Below, piece by piece: positions 16,364 through 24,865 of a stretch of DNA of 64,000 nucleotides (its first letter is position 1; every line of letters starts with the position of its first letter). Under the pieces are notes generated by a model. It was given only the letters and a program-made list of their open reading frames with translations. It was not told where the DNA came from and did not search any database. The DNA comes from Changchengzhania lutea. Its GTDB lineage: Bacteria > Bacteroidota > Bacteroidia > Flavobacteriales > Flavobacteriaceae. The DNA lies in the NCBI RefSeq assembly GCF_006974145.1, contig NZ_CP039456.1:2728499-2792498 (forward strand). Reading direction: 5' to 3'. Made by a program: the position numbers and the translations under genes.

Positions 16364-19300
16364 CTAATTACCTGTGGCTGGTGTTAAAAATTTAGGTGCT
16401 GTGATTGTTTTTTTCGTTCCTAACAAATTCATAAGCTCTTTAACTGCACGTTCTAACTGGGGGTCTTCTCCTTTCTCAAGTGATTTTGCATCTTGTCTCA
16501 CTTTAATATCTGGAGCAATTCCAACATTTTCTCCAATCCATTTGTTATTAACAGGATCGAATACAGCATTGTCTGGTGAGGTTAATGCACCACCATCAAT
16601 TAATGAATAATGGACAGAAGATTTTACCAAGCCGCCCCAAGTAGTCATGCCAATAAGCTTCCCAGCATTTTGTTGTCTAAATACCCATGGGAAAAAATCG
16701 CCACCTGAGCCTGCCATTTCGTTTATGAGCAGTACTTTTGGCCCTAATATACCGGCTGGTAAGCGCATGGGTTGTCCGTTAGGGACTTCATTGGTAATGG
16801 CAGCTCTCAGGCTTCGTGTCATTAAATCGACCATATAATCATCTAACAAGCCTCCGCCGTTAAAGCGTTCATCAATCACAGCGCCTTCCTTATCCTGTTG
16901 TGCAAAATAATAGCGATTGAACGACACAAACCCAGGGCCACCAGTATTGGGCACCCAAATGTACCCTAAGCGACCATTCGATAATTTTTCTACTAATCGG
17001 CGATTGTCTTCAACCCAGGTGCGCTGTCTTAAAGAGTTTTCACTTCGTATAGGTTCTACTATTTCTTTCCAGGCATCTTTAAATTGGGGTTTATCATTAA
17101 TATGTAAAACGGTCTGTCTGTTAATGGTTCCATCTAACAACTCATAAATATCTATATCCGTTTTTACTTCAGTTCCATTTATTCCAACGATATAATACCC
17201 TTGTTTAATATTCAAACCTGGGGCATCCAAAGGACCTGTTAGTCCTGGATTCCAACTCTCAGTTGTATAAATACGATCAATTTTCCAATGACCTTTGTCT
17301 ACCACTAAATCGGCACCGAGTAATCCAATCCTGTTTTCTTCAACATCAGGGAAATCACCACCAAAAACAAAACTATGGCCAACAGATAATTCACCATTAA
17401 CTTGATCTAAAATATAGCTTAAATCTGCTCGATGTTTAATGTATGGGACTAACGGCGCATACCTTTTGTATACCACATTCCAATCACGTCCGTGGATATT
17501 GGAATCATAAAAATAATCGCGTTCGTAACGCCAAGCTTCTTCAAACATTTGCTCCCATTCTGCTACGTAATCAAGTTTCATGGAAAGCTTGATTTTAATG
17601 GGTTTTCCGTCTTTTCCATTGCTGCCAGAGGTACTTATAACGTTCCATCCGTCGGAAACACTAGCCAGCATATGTTTGCCGTTGGTGGTTACTGAAACTT
17701 GATTGGCACCTGATAAAAACTCTTTTAATTTTTCATCTTTTAATTTGAACTTATGTATAATATTTCCGCTGCCGTTAGGAATACGTTCCCCTATAAATGC
17801 AGAGCCACTAGGTCCAGCAATAATATAACGATAACTTCTAACAGGTATTGGTAATGCTATGGTTCGCCTATTTAGACCTTCAAAGTCTATTATCACTTTT
17901 TTGTTTTTATTCGTTTTCTTTTTGTCTTTAGAGTCTTTGTCCTCATCCTCTTTATCGTCGTCGTCGTCGTCGTCGTCTTTCTCGTCTTTTTTGTCTTCAC
18001 CATCATTATTTTCGTCTTCATCCTTAACCTCTTCTTCATCACTCTTTGGTTTGAAAGGCGAATCATCTTTCGCATCTAGATTAATGACATAAGCAGCATA
18101 CTCAGGGGAAGCAGTCATGGCACTCGTATTAGCCCAACCAGAACCCAAAGCGACATCTGTACTCGCGAGAAAGTAGAATTGTTTCATATTTAAATCCCAA
18201 GCGGGGGAGAAGGAATCTGCAAAACTATCTGTGATGGGTTTGGTCACCTTGCTTTCTACAGACCACAAGTACAATTGTCTGAAATTATTAGTACCAGATT
18301 TGGCATAGGCAATCCAATTGGAATCTGGAGACCATGTCATGTCAATGGAACGACGTTCCAAATTATTTCCACCTACATCAATCGTAATTATTTTTTTAGT
18401 GTCTAGGGTTAAAACACGTAATCTCACATCATCATCAACAAAAGCAATGTGTTTACCGTCTGGCGACCATGATGGCGACCATGCCATTTTAGATTCACCA
18501 ATAGAAATACGATTTGGTTTTGATAATCCATCTTGAGAAGAAATCATCAGCGCATAGCCTTTACGATCTTCATCAGAAAACCAAGCGAGTTTATCTCCTT
18601 TTGGAGACCAAACAGGTGCTCTATCTGCAATACCAGAACTCTGAGTGATATTTCTAGCATCACCAAACTCTACAGGGACGGTGAAAATTTCACCTCTCGA
18701 CTCCATGATGGCGCGTTTTCCGTTTGGTGATAATGACGCAGAACGGGAGGATTTGGTTACATCCTCCCATTTGGTCTGTGCCCAGGGGAAATCGCTAACA
18801 ATATTAATCTCTAATTGGGAAGACTGCTTTGTTGACAAATCATAAATGTGTAAGTAACCATCACGCTCGTAGGTTAATGTATTGCCATTACCAGATAGCC
18901 ATTTAATATCAGATCCCTTAAAGGAAGTGATTTGGCTTAAGGCTTTGGTTTCGGTGTGGTATCCCCAAATATTTGATATTAAATCTCTATCGGATAAGAA
19001 ATATATGATGTTACCTAACCAAATAGGCTGAATATCTGTAGTATTGGTATGCGGAATCAGCTCTTCATTTTGGGTTTTCAAATCTAAAATAATTAAAGGT
19101 GTATTTTGACCGCCTCTATAGGCGCGCCATTCGGCATCCCATCTGCTAATTTTATCAATAACTATTTTGTTTTCACCTGGTGAAAAACCTCCATTAAACC
19201 CCCATTGTTTGGTTATCAACTTTGAAGCACCCCCATTGGTTGGCACTGTCCATAGTCGATTATAAGGTCTGGGAGCTGTTTCTCTTGAGCTCGCATATAA

Positions 19301-19660
19301 AATATGTGAGCCATCTTTAGTCCAACCTCTTACATTGGCATCACTGGGATGCCATGTGAGCCTTGTAGGTTCACCTCCATTTGCAGATACTACGTAAACT
19401 GAATTACTCCCAGCTCTGTTGGAATTAAAGGCAATCCATTTTCCATCTGGTGAAAAATATGGGTTAGATTCTACTGCAGCAGTACTTGTAATACGTTTTG
19501 CTTCATTAGAATTTAACTCAGAAACCCAAACATCACCGCCGTAAGTATAGGTGATATGCGTGTCACTAATATCAGGTTGACGAAGTAGTCTGGTTCCTTG
19601 TGCAATGCAAAGACTAGAGACCAATAGAAAAATAATGCTGAGCTTAATAGAATGGTTCAT
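16364..19660 (-). CDS. secreted tricorn-like S41 peptidase
   Basis: A protein of about 1,098 residues, counted from the ATG at 19660, with a signal peptide ending near LCIAQ. The N-terminal ~500 residues are WD40/TolB-type beta-propeller repeats (motifs SPDGKWIAFNS, SPKGDKLAWFS, SPDSNWIAYAK). There follows an acidic insert of about 60 residues rich in Asp and Lys, a second propeller-like stretch, a C1 helical region, a PDZ domain (about 790-880) and the S41 catalytic domain. The nucleophile is the serine in NEMAGSGGDFF, as in tricorn protease. It probably trims peptides in the periplasm. It stands between two small nqr-associated genes but is transcribed against nqr. An alternative upstream ATG adds eight residues. 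Confidence 0.93.
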   Translation of the reverse strand: MNHSIKLSIIFLLVSSLCIAQGTRLLRQPDISDTHITYTYGGDVWVSELNSNEAKRITSTAAVESNPYFSPDGKWIAFNSNRAGSNSVYVVSANGGEPTRLTWHPSDANVRGWTKDGSHILYASSRETAPRPYNRLWTVPTNGGASKLITKQWGFNGGFSPGENKIVIDKISRWDAEWRAYRGGQNTPLIILDLKTQNEELIPHTNTTDIQPIWLGNIIYFLSDRDLISNIWGYHTETKALSQITSFKGSDIKWLSGNGNTLTYERDGYLHIYDLSTKQSSQLEINIVSDFPWAQTKWEDVTKSSRSASLSPNGKRAIMESRGEIFTVPVEFGDARNITQSSGIADRAPVWSPKGDKLAWFSDEDRKGYALMISSQDGLSKPNRISIGESKMAWSPSWSPDGKHIAFVDDDVRLRVLTLDTKKIITIDVGGNNLERRSIDMTWSPDSNWIAYAKSGTNNFRQLYLWSVESKVTKPITDSFADSFSPAWDLNMKQFYFLASTDVALGSGWANTSAMTASPEYAAYVINLDAKDDSPFKPKSDEEEVKDEDENNDGEDKKDEKDDDDDDDDKEDEDKDSKDKKKTNKNKKVIIDFEGLNRRTIALPIPVRSYRYIIAGPSGSAFIGERIPNGSGNIIHKFKLKDEKLKEFLSGANQVSVTTNGKHMLASVSDGWNVISTSGSNGKDGKPIKIKLSMKLDYVAEWEQMFEEAWRYERDYFYDSNIHGRDWNVVYKRYAPLVPYIKHRADLSYILDQVNGELSVGHSFVFGGDFPDVEENRIGLLGADLVVDKGHWKIDRIYTTESWNPGLTGPLDAPGLNIKQGYYIVGINGTEVKTDIDIYELLDGTINRQTVLHINDKPQFKDAWKEIVEPIRSENSLRQRTWVEDNRRLVEKLSNGRLGYIWVPNTGGPGFVSFNRYYFAQQDKEGAVIDERFNGGGLLDDYMVDLMTRSLRAAITNEVPNGQPMRLPAGILGPKVLLINEMAGSGGDFFPWVFRQQNAGKLIGMTTWGGLVKSSVHYSLIDGGALTSPDNAVFDPVNNKWIGENVGIAPDIKVRQDAKSLEKGEDPQLERAVKELMNLLGTKKTITAPKFLTPATGN
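17957..17980 (-). repeat. triplet microsatellite coding for poly-Asp
   Basis: A run of GTC/GAC triplets inside the tricorn-like gene codes for about eight consecutive aspartates. The unit is three bases, so slippage would change length without shifting frame. Confidence 0.7.
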
Positions 19661-19978
19661 ATGATATGGATTAAACAGATTCAACTATAAAATTTTAAAA
19701 GGATTGGTTGGGTTGGGTTCGCACATGTGGCGAAATAGTGCTTACAGGAACTAAAAGTGATTACTCTTTTAGAGATAAGGTTGATTGGATGGTATGTATT
19801 AATTCGTAAACGAATTATGCGCATATACTTACTGTTAATATAGGTCTATGTCATTAATCTGGTAAGTTTGGGATGGTACTCTAAATTATATGTCTTTAAA
19901 ACACTTTTATTACGTAATGTTTAAAGTTAAACATTTTTATTTTTTATAATAGACAATTAATAATATTAAATTTGCATT
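19661..19978. other. divergent spacer between the tricorn-like gene and the next gene
   Basis: 318 bases without coding signal. It holds GGTTGGGTTGGGTT at the left and a small inverted repeat, AATTCG-TAAA-CGAATT (19801-19816), that could be an operator. Both flanking promoters must lie here; only the right one (TAAATTTG at 19967) is recognisable. Confidence 0.4.
19967..19974 (+). promoter_or_regulatory. -7 box almost touching the start codon
   Basis: TAAATTTG ends only four bases before the ATG at 19979. If used, transcription would begin at or a few bases around the A of the ATG, giving a leaderless or near-leaderless message. Confidence 0.4.
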
Positions 19979-20356
19979 ATGGGTAAAGCACTTACGGAAC
20001 AAGAATTACATAACTTGGCCATGAACCACGTTGGTAAGGATTTAGAAAAGCGTGGCTTCGAATTTATAGCCATAAATAGTAAATTGAAAAAGCATCCGCA
20101 ATTTGTTTGTATGGATAAGAATAAACAGTATTATTTTGTGATTGTAAAAGTAGTTATACTACCAGATAATCCAAATAATTTTGATGTCGTTTGGATGGAA
20201 TCTTTTAAAAAACACGCTAGGGAAAATGATGCCATTGTTTTATATGCTGGTGTGGGGTTAGGTAATAAAGAAAATGAAAAACAACCAATTTATTTAGACG
20301 AAGACTATTTATTGGAATATAATGGTATCCAAGTTTTAGAAACTAATTTGAATTAG
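19979..20356 (+). CDS. small conserved protein upstream of apbE
   Basis: A 125-residue soluble alpha/beta protein (LTEQELHNLAMNHVGKDL at the start, YYFVIVKVVILPDNPNNFD at about residues 57-75) with no signal peptide or membrane segment. It lies 40 bases before apbE on the same strand, so the two are probably one transcript. As far as I recall, flavobacterial homologues have been named 'Na+-NQR subunit F' by position; it lacks ferredoxin, FAD and NADH domains, so that name is wrong in substance. A link to NQR assembly or flavinylation is inferred from position only. Confidence 0.78.
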   Translation: MGKALTEQELHNLAMNHVGKDLEKRGFEFIAINSKLKKHPQFVCMDKNKQYYFVIVKVVILPDNPNNFDVVWMESFKKHARENDAIVLYAGVGLGNKENEKQPIYLDEDYLLEYNGIQVLETNLN

Positions 20357-20396
20357 AGCAATAAGCGGGCATTTTTAAAATTGAAGATGAATAATT

Positions 20397-21386
20397 ATGA
20401 ATATAACGAATAGATTTTTAATAGGATTATTCTTTTTAACCATTGCTTTTTCCTGTAAGCCACAACCAAAAAAAAATATAGTTCTTGAAGGCCCTATTTT
20501 TGGAACATCATACAAGGTTATTTACAATTCAGATATAAATTTTCAAAAACAGTTTGATAGTCTGTTTTATGTGATTAATAAATCCTTGTCTACCTATCAG
20601 GTGAATTCAGATATATCTAAACTTAACAGGAATGAAAATGTTGCAGTTGACCATCATTTTATAAAGGTTTTTGAGAGCTCTAAAACAATATATAAAGAAA
20701 CGAATGGCGCTTTCGACCCCACCATTGGGGGCATAGTGAATGCTTGGGATTTTGGTCCGGAAGGAAACATTTCTAATTTAGATAGCCTAAAAATTGACAG
20801 TTTAATGCAGTACGTTGGACTTAATAAAGTGAAATATGTTCAGAATAAAATTGTTAAACCTCTCAACACTTATTTAGATTTTAATGCGATTGCCAAAGGC
20901 TATGCTGTTGATGTTTTAGGCGAGTTTTTAGAATCCCGAAACATAGAAAATTATCTTATAAATATTGGAGGGGAGCTACGTTCCAAAGGGATAAATATCA
21001 TGAGCAATGATTTTTGGAAGGTAGGCGTTGAAGACCCTAATTTTGATGGTTCTCAATCTATAAATAAAATCATTTTATTAAAAGATCAAGCCATGGCGAC
21101 TTCTGGGACGTACAGAAAATTTTATGTAGATGAGGATGGTAATCGTTATGCTCATATTATTGATGCTAAAACAGGCTATCCAAGTCAAACGAATTTACTC
21201 AGTATTTCAGTCATTGCAGAAAATTGCATGCTGGCCGATGCTTATGCCACGGCATTTAAATCGATGGGTCTTGAACAGGTACAATTATTTTTGAAAACAC
21301 ATCCAGAACTAAAAGTATTTCTGATATTTGAGAACGACGAGAAGCTATTAGAGACACGCTCACTTAATGGTTTTCTTGAAAATTAA
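20397..21386 (+). CDS. apbE: FAD:protein FMN transferase, lipoprotein
   Basis: A 329-residue ApbE-family flavin transferase that moves FMN from FAD to a threonine of its target protein. A lipobox (LTIAFSC, Cys20) predicts a lipoprotein anchored in the periplasm, matching where NqrC's flavin domain sits. The core motifs are present: FGTSYKVIY near the start, the AIKGYAVD-type segment FNAIAKGYAVDVL at about residues 162-174, NIGGELRSKG, and YAHIIDAKTGYP with ADAYATAFKSMG for Mg2+/FAD binding. Its natural substrates in this window are NqrB and NqrC. It is preceded by a small gene in the same direction and converges on a methyltransferase 8 bases away. Confidence 0.95.
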   Translation: MNITNRFLIGLFFLTIAFSCKPQPKKNIVLEGPIFGTSYKVIYNSDINFQKQFDSLFYVINKSLSTYQVNSDISKLNRNENVAVDHHFIKVFESSKTIYKETNGAFDPTIGGIVNAWDFGPEGNISNLDSLKIDSLMQYVGLNKVKYVQNKIVKPLNTYLDFNAIAKGYAVDVLGEFLESRNIENYLINIGGELRSKGINIMSNDFWKVGVEDPNFDGSQSINKIILLKDQAMATSGTYRKFYVDEDGNRYAHIIDAKTGYPSQTNLLSISVIAENCMLADAYATAFKSMGLEQVQLFLKTHPELKVFLIFENDEKLLETRSLNGFLEN

Positions 21387-21393
21387 ATCAGAA

Positions 21394-22173
21394 TTATTTA
21401 TAACAAACCGGTATAACTTCGCCCTTGGCTAAACAATATTTTATAATATCTTCTTCAGCAAGATTGGACGTATAGTCTACTTCTTCAACCCTGAAGCCAA
21501 TAGCGCGTAATTTGTCAAAATAATCCAGACCATAAATTCGAACATGATCGTATTGACCAAAAATTTTAGCACGTTCTATTTTGTCCGTAATCGTATTGTC
21601 TTCAAATGTGAGTTGTCTATTTAAATCTTGCGGAATTTGAAAAATACCTATGCCACCTGGTCTCATCACTCGATACAACTCTTGCATCGCTTTGGTATCA
21701 TCTGGAATATGTTCTAAAACGTGATTGCATAAAATCACATCGAAGGTATTGTTTTCAAAAGGAAGATTACAAATATCAGCTTTAACATCAGCTAGTGGTG
21801 AGTTTAGATCTGTTGTGGTATAATTTAAATTCTTTAGGTTTCTAAAGCGTTTGTAAAATGCCTGCTCAGGAGCAAAGTGAAGCACCTTTTTGTCAGAAGA
21901 AAAGAAATCGGTTTCATTTTTTAAATACAACCAAAGCAATCTGTGGCGTTCTAAACTTAAAGTAGACGGTGACAATACATTATCACGCTGATTACCATAT
22001 CCGTATGGCAAAAAGGTTTTGAAGCTTTTACCATCGATAGGATCTGTAAATTTTTTTCCTTTTAAAATTAAACTTAAAATAGGTGTTGCTAAATAACTTA
22101 ACCTTATTAATAAAGGTCTCGGCACTAGGTTTAGTATGATTTTGAAGATTTTTTTCGACACGAATTTCACCAA
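21394..22173 (-). CDS. class I SAM-dependent methyltransferase with a repeat-derived start
   Basis: A 259-residue methyltransferase. Motif I is degenerate (VLHFAPEQAF, about residues 84-93), followed by ADICNLPFENNTFDVILCNHVLEHIPDD and LYRVMRPGGIGIFQIP, which mark the methyltransferase-11 fold. The acceptor is unknown. There is no ATG before the core: the frame must begin at TTG 22173, GTG 22170 or GTG 22161, all inside a repeat that flanks the GxxExxY gene. The native start may have been displaced by that insertion. Without the insertion it would follow map directly, as a likely operon partner. I give the longest start; the true one is uncertain. Confidence 0.85.
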   Translation of the reverse strand: MVKFVSKKIFKIILNLVPRPLLIRLSYLATPILSLILKGKKFTDPIDGKSFKTFLPYGYGNQRDNVLSPSTLSLERHRLLWLYLKNETDFFSSDKKVLHFAPEQAFYKRFRNLKNLNYTTTDLNSPLADVKADICNLPFENNTFDVILCNHVLEHIPDDTKAMQELYRVMRPGGIGIFQIPQDLNRQLTFEDNTITDKIERAKIFGQYDHVRIYGLDYFDKLRAIGFRVEEVDYTSNLAEEDIIKYCLAKGEVIPVCYK

Positions 22174-22183
22174 TTTTCACGAA
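22157..22183 (+). repeat. left inverted repeat of the GxxExxY cassette
   Basis: A 27-base sequence starting GACACGAATTTCACC, matched in inverted orientation by 22602-22628 with three differences. It covers the possible start codons of the methyltransferase. Internally it holds two TTTCAC-type units. Confidence 0.8.
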
Positions 22184-22186
22184 CTA

Positions 22187-22561
22187 TTATAAAACGATTC
22201 TTTTATATTTTAAACTATCTTCACCAAAGTTAATAAGAATGCCAAGTTTTAATTTGGAAACAGCCAAATAATTTAAGGTTTGTTTTACGTTAGCAGAAGT
22301 GAGACATGCGATGGCTTTTATTTCTAAAACTATTTTATTATCAACAATAAAATCTGCTTTGTATTTATGTGGTAATAAGTTTCCTTTATAGTTTATGTCG
22401 AATTTTTTCTCTCTTGAGTAGTTGATATCATTATCTATAAATTCAATTTCTAAAGCATCACTATAAACTATTTCGTTAAATCCTTTTCCTAATTCATTAT
22501 GAACCTCCATACAAATACCAATAATTTTATAAGCTTCTTCTTTGTGATACAGGGTGCTCAT
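22187..22561 (-). CDS. GxxExxY protein (PD-(D/E)XK-like fold)
   Basis: A 124-residue protein of the GxxExxY family (Pfam PDDEXK_3). The name motif is in ELGKGFNEIVYSDAL (G-F-N-E-I-V-Y) at about residues 23-37. The nuclease-like core is visible in KADFIVDNKIVLEIKAI (about residues 68-84), with D and E-x-K in the expected places, and ends with the LNYLAVSKLKLGILINFG segment. The family is abundant and multicopy in Bacteroidota and Planctomycetes; its role is not known, though the fold suggests nucleic-acid cleavage or repair. The gene is bracketed by 27-bp inverted repeats and sits between map and a methyltransferase, so it looks inserted. Confidence 0.92.
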   Translation of the reverse strand: MSTLYHKEEAYKIIGICMEVHNELGKGFNEIVYSDALEIEFIDNDINYSREKKFDINYKGNLLPHKYKADFIVDNKIVLEIKAIACLTSANVKQTLNYLAVSKLKLGILINFGEDSLKYKRIVL

Positions 22562-22601
22562 TAAATAATAGATTTAATTGTGAAAATTTACATGGGTATT
22601 A

Positions 22602-22628
22602 TTAGTGAAAATTAGTGAAATCCGTGTC
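22602..22628 (-). repeat. right inverted repeat of the GxxExxY cassette
   Basis: The reverse complement starts GACACGGATTTCACT and matches the left copy at 24 of 27 positions; the similarity continues into a T-run on the outer side. It lies 26 bases past the map stop codon. Confidence 0.8.
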
Positions 22629-22654
22629 AAAAAAAAATAATTTTATGACAGAGG

Positions 22655-23473
22655 CTATAAAACCAAAGCCTCTTGTCTAAATTCATTTTCCTCATCACTT
22701 TCAATACCTAATGCCTCATAAATATAGGCAAAGGTTGAGAGTAATTCTGGCTTTCCATCAACAAGGGCCACATCATGTTCAAAATGAGCACTTGGTTTGT
22801 TGTCCAGAGTGGTAATAGTCCAACCGTCTTTATGTTGTTTTATACGATGTGTTCCCATATTAATCATAGGCTCTATAGCCACAACCATACCTTCCACAAA
22901 CTTTTTGCCACGTCCGCGTTTTCCATAATTAGGCATTTCTGGGTCTTCGTGCATTTTTCTTCCTAATCCATGGCCAACCAATTCTCTAACCACACCATAA
23001 CCATGATCTTCACAGTATTTTTGAATAGCATACCCAACATCACCAACACGATTGTTTAGCTTGAATTCTCGTATGCCCACATAAAGGGATTCTTTAGTCA
23101 CTTGTAGTAATTTTTCGGTCTCAGGTTCTATCTCACCAACAGCAAAGGTATACGCGTGATCGCCGTAAAAACCATTTTTAAAAGCGCCACAGTCAATAGA
23201 GATAATATCGCCTTCGACTAATGGCTCACTTGTAGGAAAACCGTGCACCACCTGGGTGTTCGGGCTCATGCATAGTGTGTTAGGAAAATCATACAGACCT
23301 AAAAACCCAGGAATAGCGCCTTGGTCCCTAATATATTCTTCAGCAATTTTGTCTAATTGTAAGGTCGTAACACCAGGCTTTATTTCTTTAGCTAAGAGCC
23401 CTAATGTTTTTGACACGATTAAAGCGCTTTCACGCATTAATTCGATTTCTTCTTTTGTTTTTACTATAATCAT
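22655..23473 (-). CDS. map: type I methionine aminopeptidase
   Basis: A 272-residue enzyme that removes N-terminal methionine from new proteins. The dinuclear metal site is complete: DCGAF and FYGDHAYTF provide the two aspartates, ELVGHGLGRKMHEDP the histidine, VVAIEPMIN the first glutamate, and FEHDVAL the last. It has the type I length with no zinc-finger extension, plus the ~20-residue C-terminal tail common in Bacteroidota. A TATCTTTG -7 box lies 16 bases upstream of the ATG. Confidence 0.97.
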   Translation of the reverse strand: MIIVKTKEEIELMRESALIVSKTLGLLAKEIKPGVTTLQLDKIAEEYIRDQGAIPGFLGLYDFPNTLCMSPNTQVVHGFPTSEPLVEGDIISIDCGAFKNGFYGDHAYTFAVGEIEPETEKLLQVTKESLYVGIREFKLNNRVGDVGYAIQKYCEDHGYGVVRELVGHGLGRKMHEDPEMPNYGKRGRGKKFVEGMVVAIEPMINMGTHRIKQHKDGWTITTLDNKPSAHFEHDVALVDGKPELLSTFAYIYEALGIESDEENEFRQEALVL

Positions 23474-23489
23474 CTTATAAAAATAATGG

Positions 23490-23497
23490 CAAAGATA
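23490..23497 (-). promoter_or_regulatory. -7 box for map
   Basis: The minus strand reads TATCTTTG, an exact match to TAnnTTTG, 16 bases upstream of the ATG. The -33 element is not clear. Confidence 0.5.
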
Positions 23498-23567
23498 CTT
23501 AAAATATAATTTTTATTTTTTTTGAAGTAATATGATTTTTGACAGTTTTTTAGAAGACATGGATGCT

Positions 23568-23575
23568 TAATTTTG
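23568..23575 (+). promoter_or_regulatory. -7 box for the CoA-transferase gene
   Basis: TAATTTTG fits TAnnTTTG and lies 19 bases before the ATG at 23595. Confidence 0.4.
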
Positions 23576-23594
23576 TAAATCAAATAGTAAGAAG

Positions 23595-24860
23595 ATGTAC
23601 AAAATTGTCACTGCCGAAGATGCCGTTAAGGAAATTAAATCTAATGATAGAGTGTATGTGCAAGCCGCCGCTGCCGCCCCACAATTATTAATTAAAGCGA
23701 TGTCTGAAAGACATGCTGAATTAAGAAACGTGGAGGTTTGTCATTTACATACCGAAGGGGAAACACCTTATGCTAATCCAGAGCTTGAAAAGAGTTTTCA
23801 TGTCAATTCGTTTTTTATAGGTAAGAATGTGCGGCACACATTAGCAGCAGGAAATGGCTCCTATACCCCTGTGTTTCTTAGTGAATTGCCATTGTTATTT
23901 AAACGAAATATTATACCGTTGGATGTCTCGCTAATCCATGTGTCTGTTCCTGATAAGCATGGGTATTGTTCTTTAGGAGTTTCCGTTGAAGCTACTTTAG
24001 CTGCCATTGAAAACGCTACCATTGTGATTGCACAGGTGAATGAGCAAATGCCAAGAACACATGGCGACGGGATTATTCACCATACTGAAATTGATTTGTT
24101 CGTAGCATGTAATGAGCCAATACCAACGCATGATGTTTGTGTTCCAAGTGTTATAGAAAGCAAAATAGGCGATTATGTTGCCAGTCTTATTGAAGACCGA
24201 AGTACGTTGCAAATGGGAATAGGTAATATACCTAATGCCGTTTTATCTAGACTTACCAATCATAAAAATCTAGGATTGCATACTGAAATGTTTTCCGATG
24301 GTGTCATAGATTTAATTCTGAAAGATGTTATTAATGGAAACTTTAAAGGTGTAAATCCTGGGCGTGCATTAGCTACTTTTTTAATGGGTTCAAAACGTTT
24401 ATATGATTATGTTGATGATAACCCATTTGTTGAATTACGCACTTCTGATTATGTTAATGATGTCTCAATAATTAAACAAAATCCAAAAATGGTAGCCATA
24501 AATTCGGCTATTGAAGTCGATGTTACGGGACAGGTCTGTGCAGATTCTATTGGAAGCAGAATGTATTCTGGAGTTGGTGGGCAAATGGATTATATTAGAG
24601 GCGCATCTTTAAGTGAAGGTGGTAAAGCCATTATTGCATTACCATCTGTAACAAAAAAGGGCATCAGCAGAATTGTACCAACTTTAAAGCCAGGTGCTGG
24701 TGTTGTAACTACTCGGTCACATGTTCATTACGTGATTACAGAATATGGTATTGCCAATTTATACGGAAAAACAATTAAAGACAGGGTGAAAGCCTTGGTC
24801 AATATTGCGCATCCAGATCATAGAGAAGCGATTGATAAAGCCTATTTTGAATTAATTTGA
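23595..24860 (+). CDS. acetyl-CoA hydrolase/transferase family protein
   Basis: A 421-residue class I CoA-transferase of the acetyl-CoA hydrolase / 4-hydroxybutyrate CoA-transferase group. Two homologous halves are visible: the N-terminal half with DVSLIHVSVPDKHGYCSLG and the C-terminal half with LHTEMFSDGVIDL, whose glutamate is the likely catalytic residue, and GVGGQMDYIRGA, the CoA-binding loop. ITEYGIANLYGKT and IAHPDHREAI close the protein as in the family. It moves CoA between acetate or other short acids; the exact pair (succinate, butyrate, 4-hydroxybutyrate) cannot be told. Single gene, convergent on the HAD gene five bases away. Confidence 0.9.
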   Translation: MYKIVTAEDAVKEIKSNDRVYVQAAAAAPQLLIKAMSERHAELRNVEVCHLHTEGETPYANPELEKSFHVNSFFIGKNVRHTLAAGNGSYTPVFLSELPLLFKRNIIPLDVSLIHVSVPDKHGYCSLGVSVEATLAAIENATIVIAQVNEQMPRTHGDGIIHHTEIDLFVACNEPIPTHDVCVPSVIESKIGDYVASLIEDRSTLQMGIGNIPNAVLSRLTNHKNLGLHTEMFSDGVIDLILKDVINGNFKGVNPGRALATFLMGSKRLYDYVDDNPFVELRTSDYVNDVSIIKQNPKMVAINSAIEVDVTGQVCADSIGSRMYSGVGGQMDYIRGASLSEGGKAIIALPSVTKKGISRIVPTLKPGAGVVTTRSHVHYVITEYGIANLYGKTIKDRVKALVNIAHPDHREAIDKAYFELI

Positions 24861-24865
24861 AGATT

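Noticed and set aside
17859-18092. Serine-rich 77-codon frame on the plus strand
   Set aside because: It is the antisense of the Asp/Lys-rich insert of the tricorn-like gene; low complexity on one strand keeps the other strand open.
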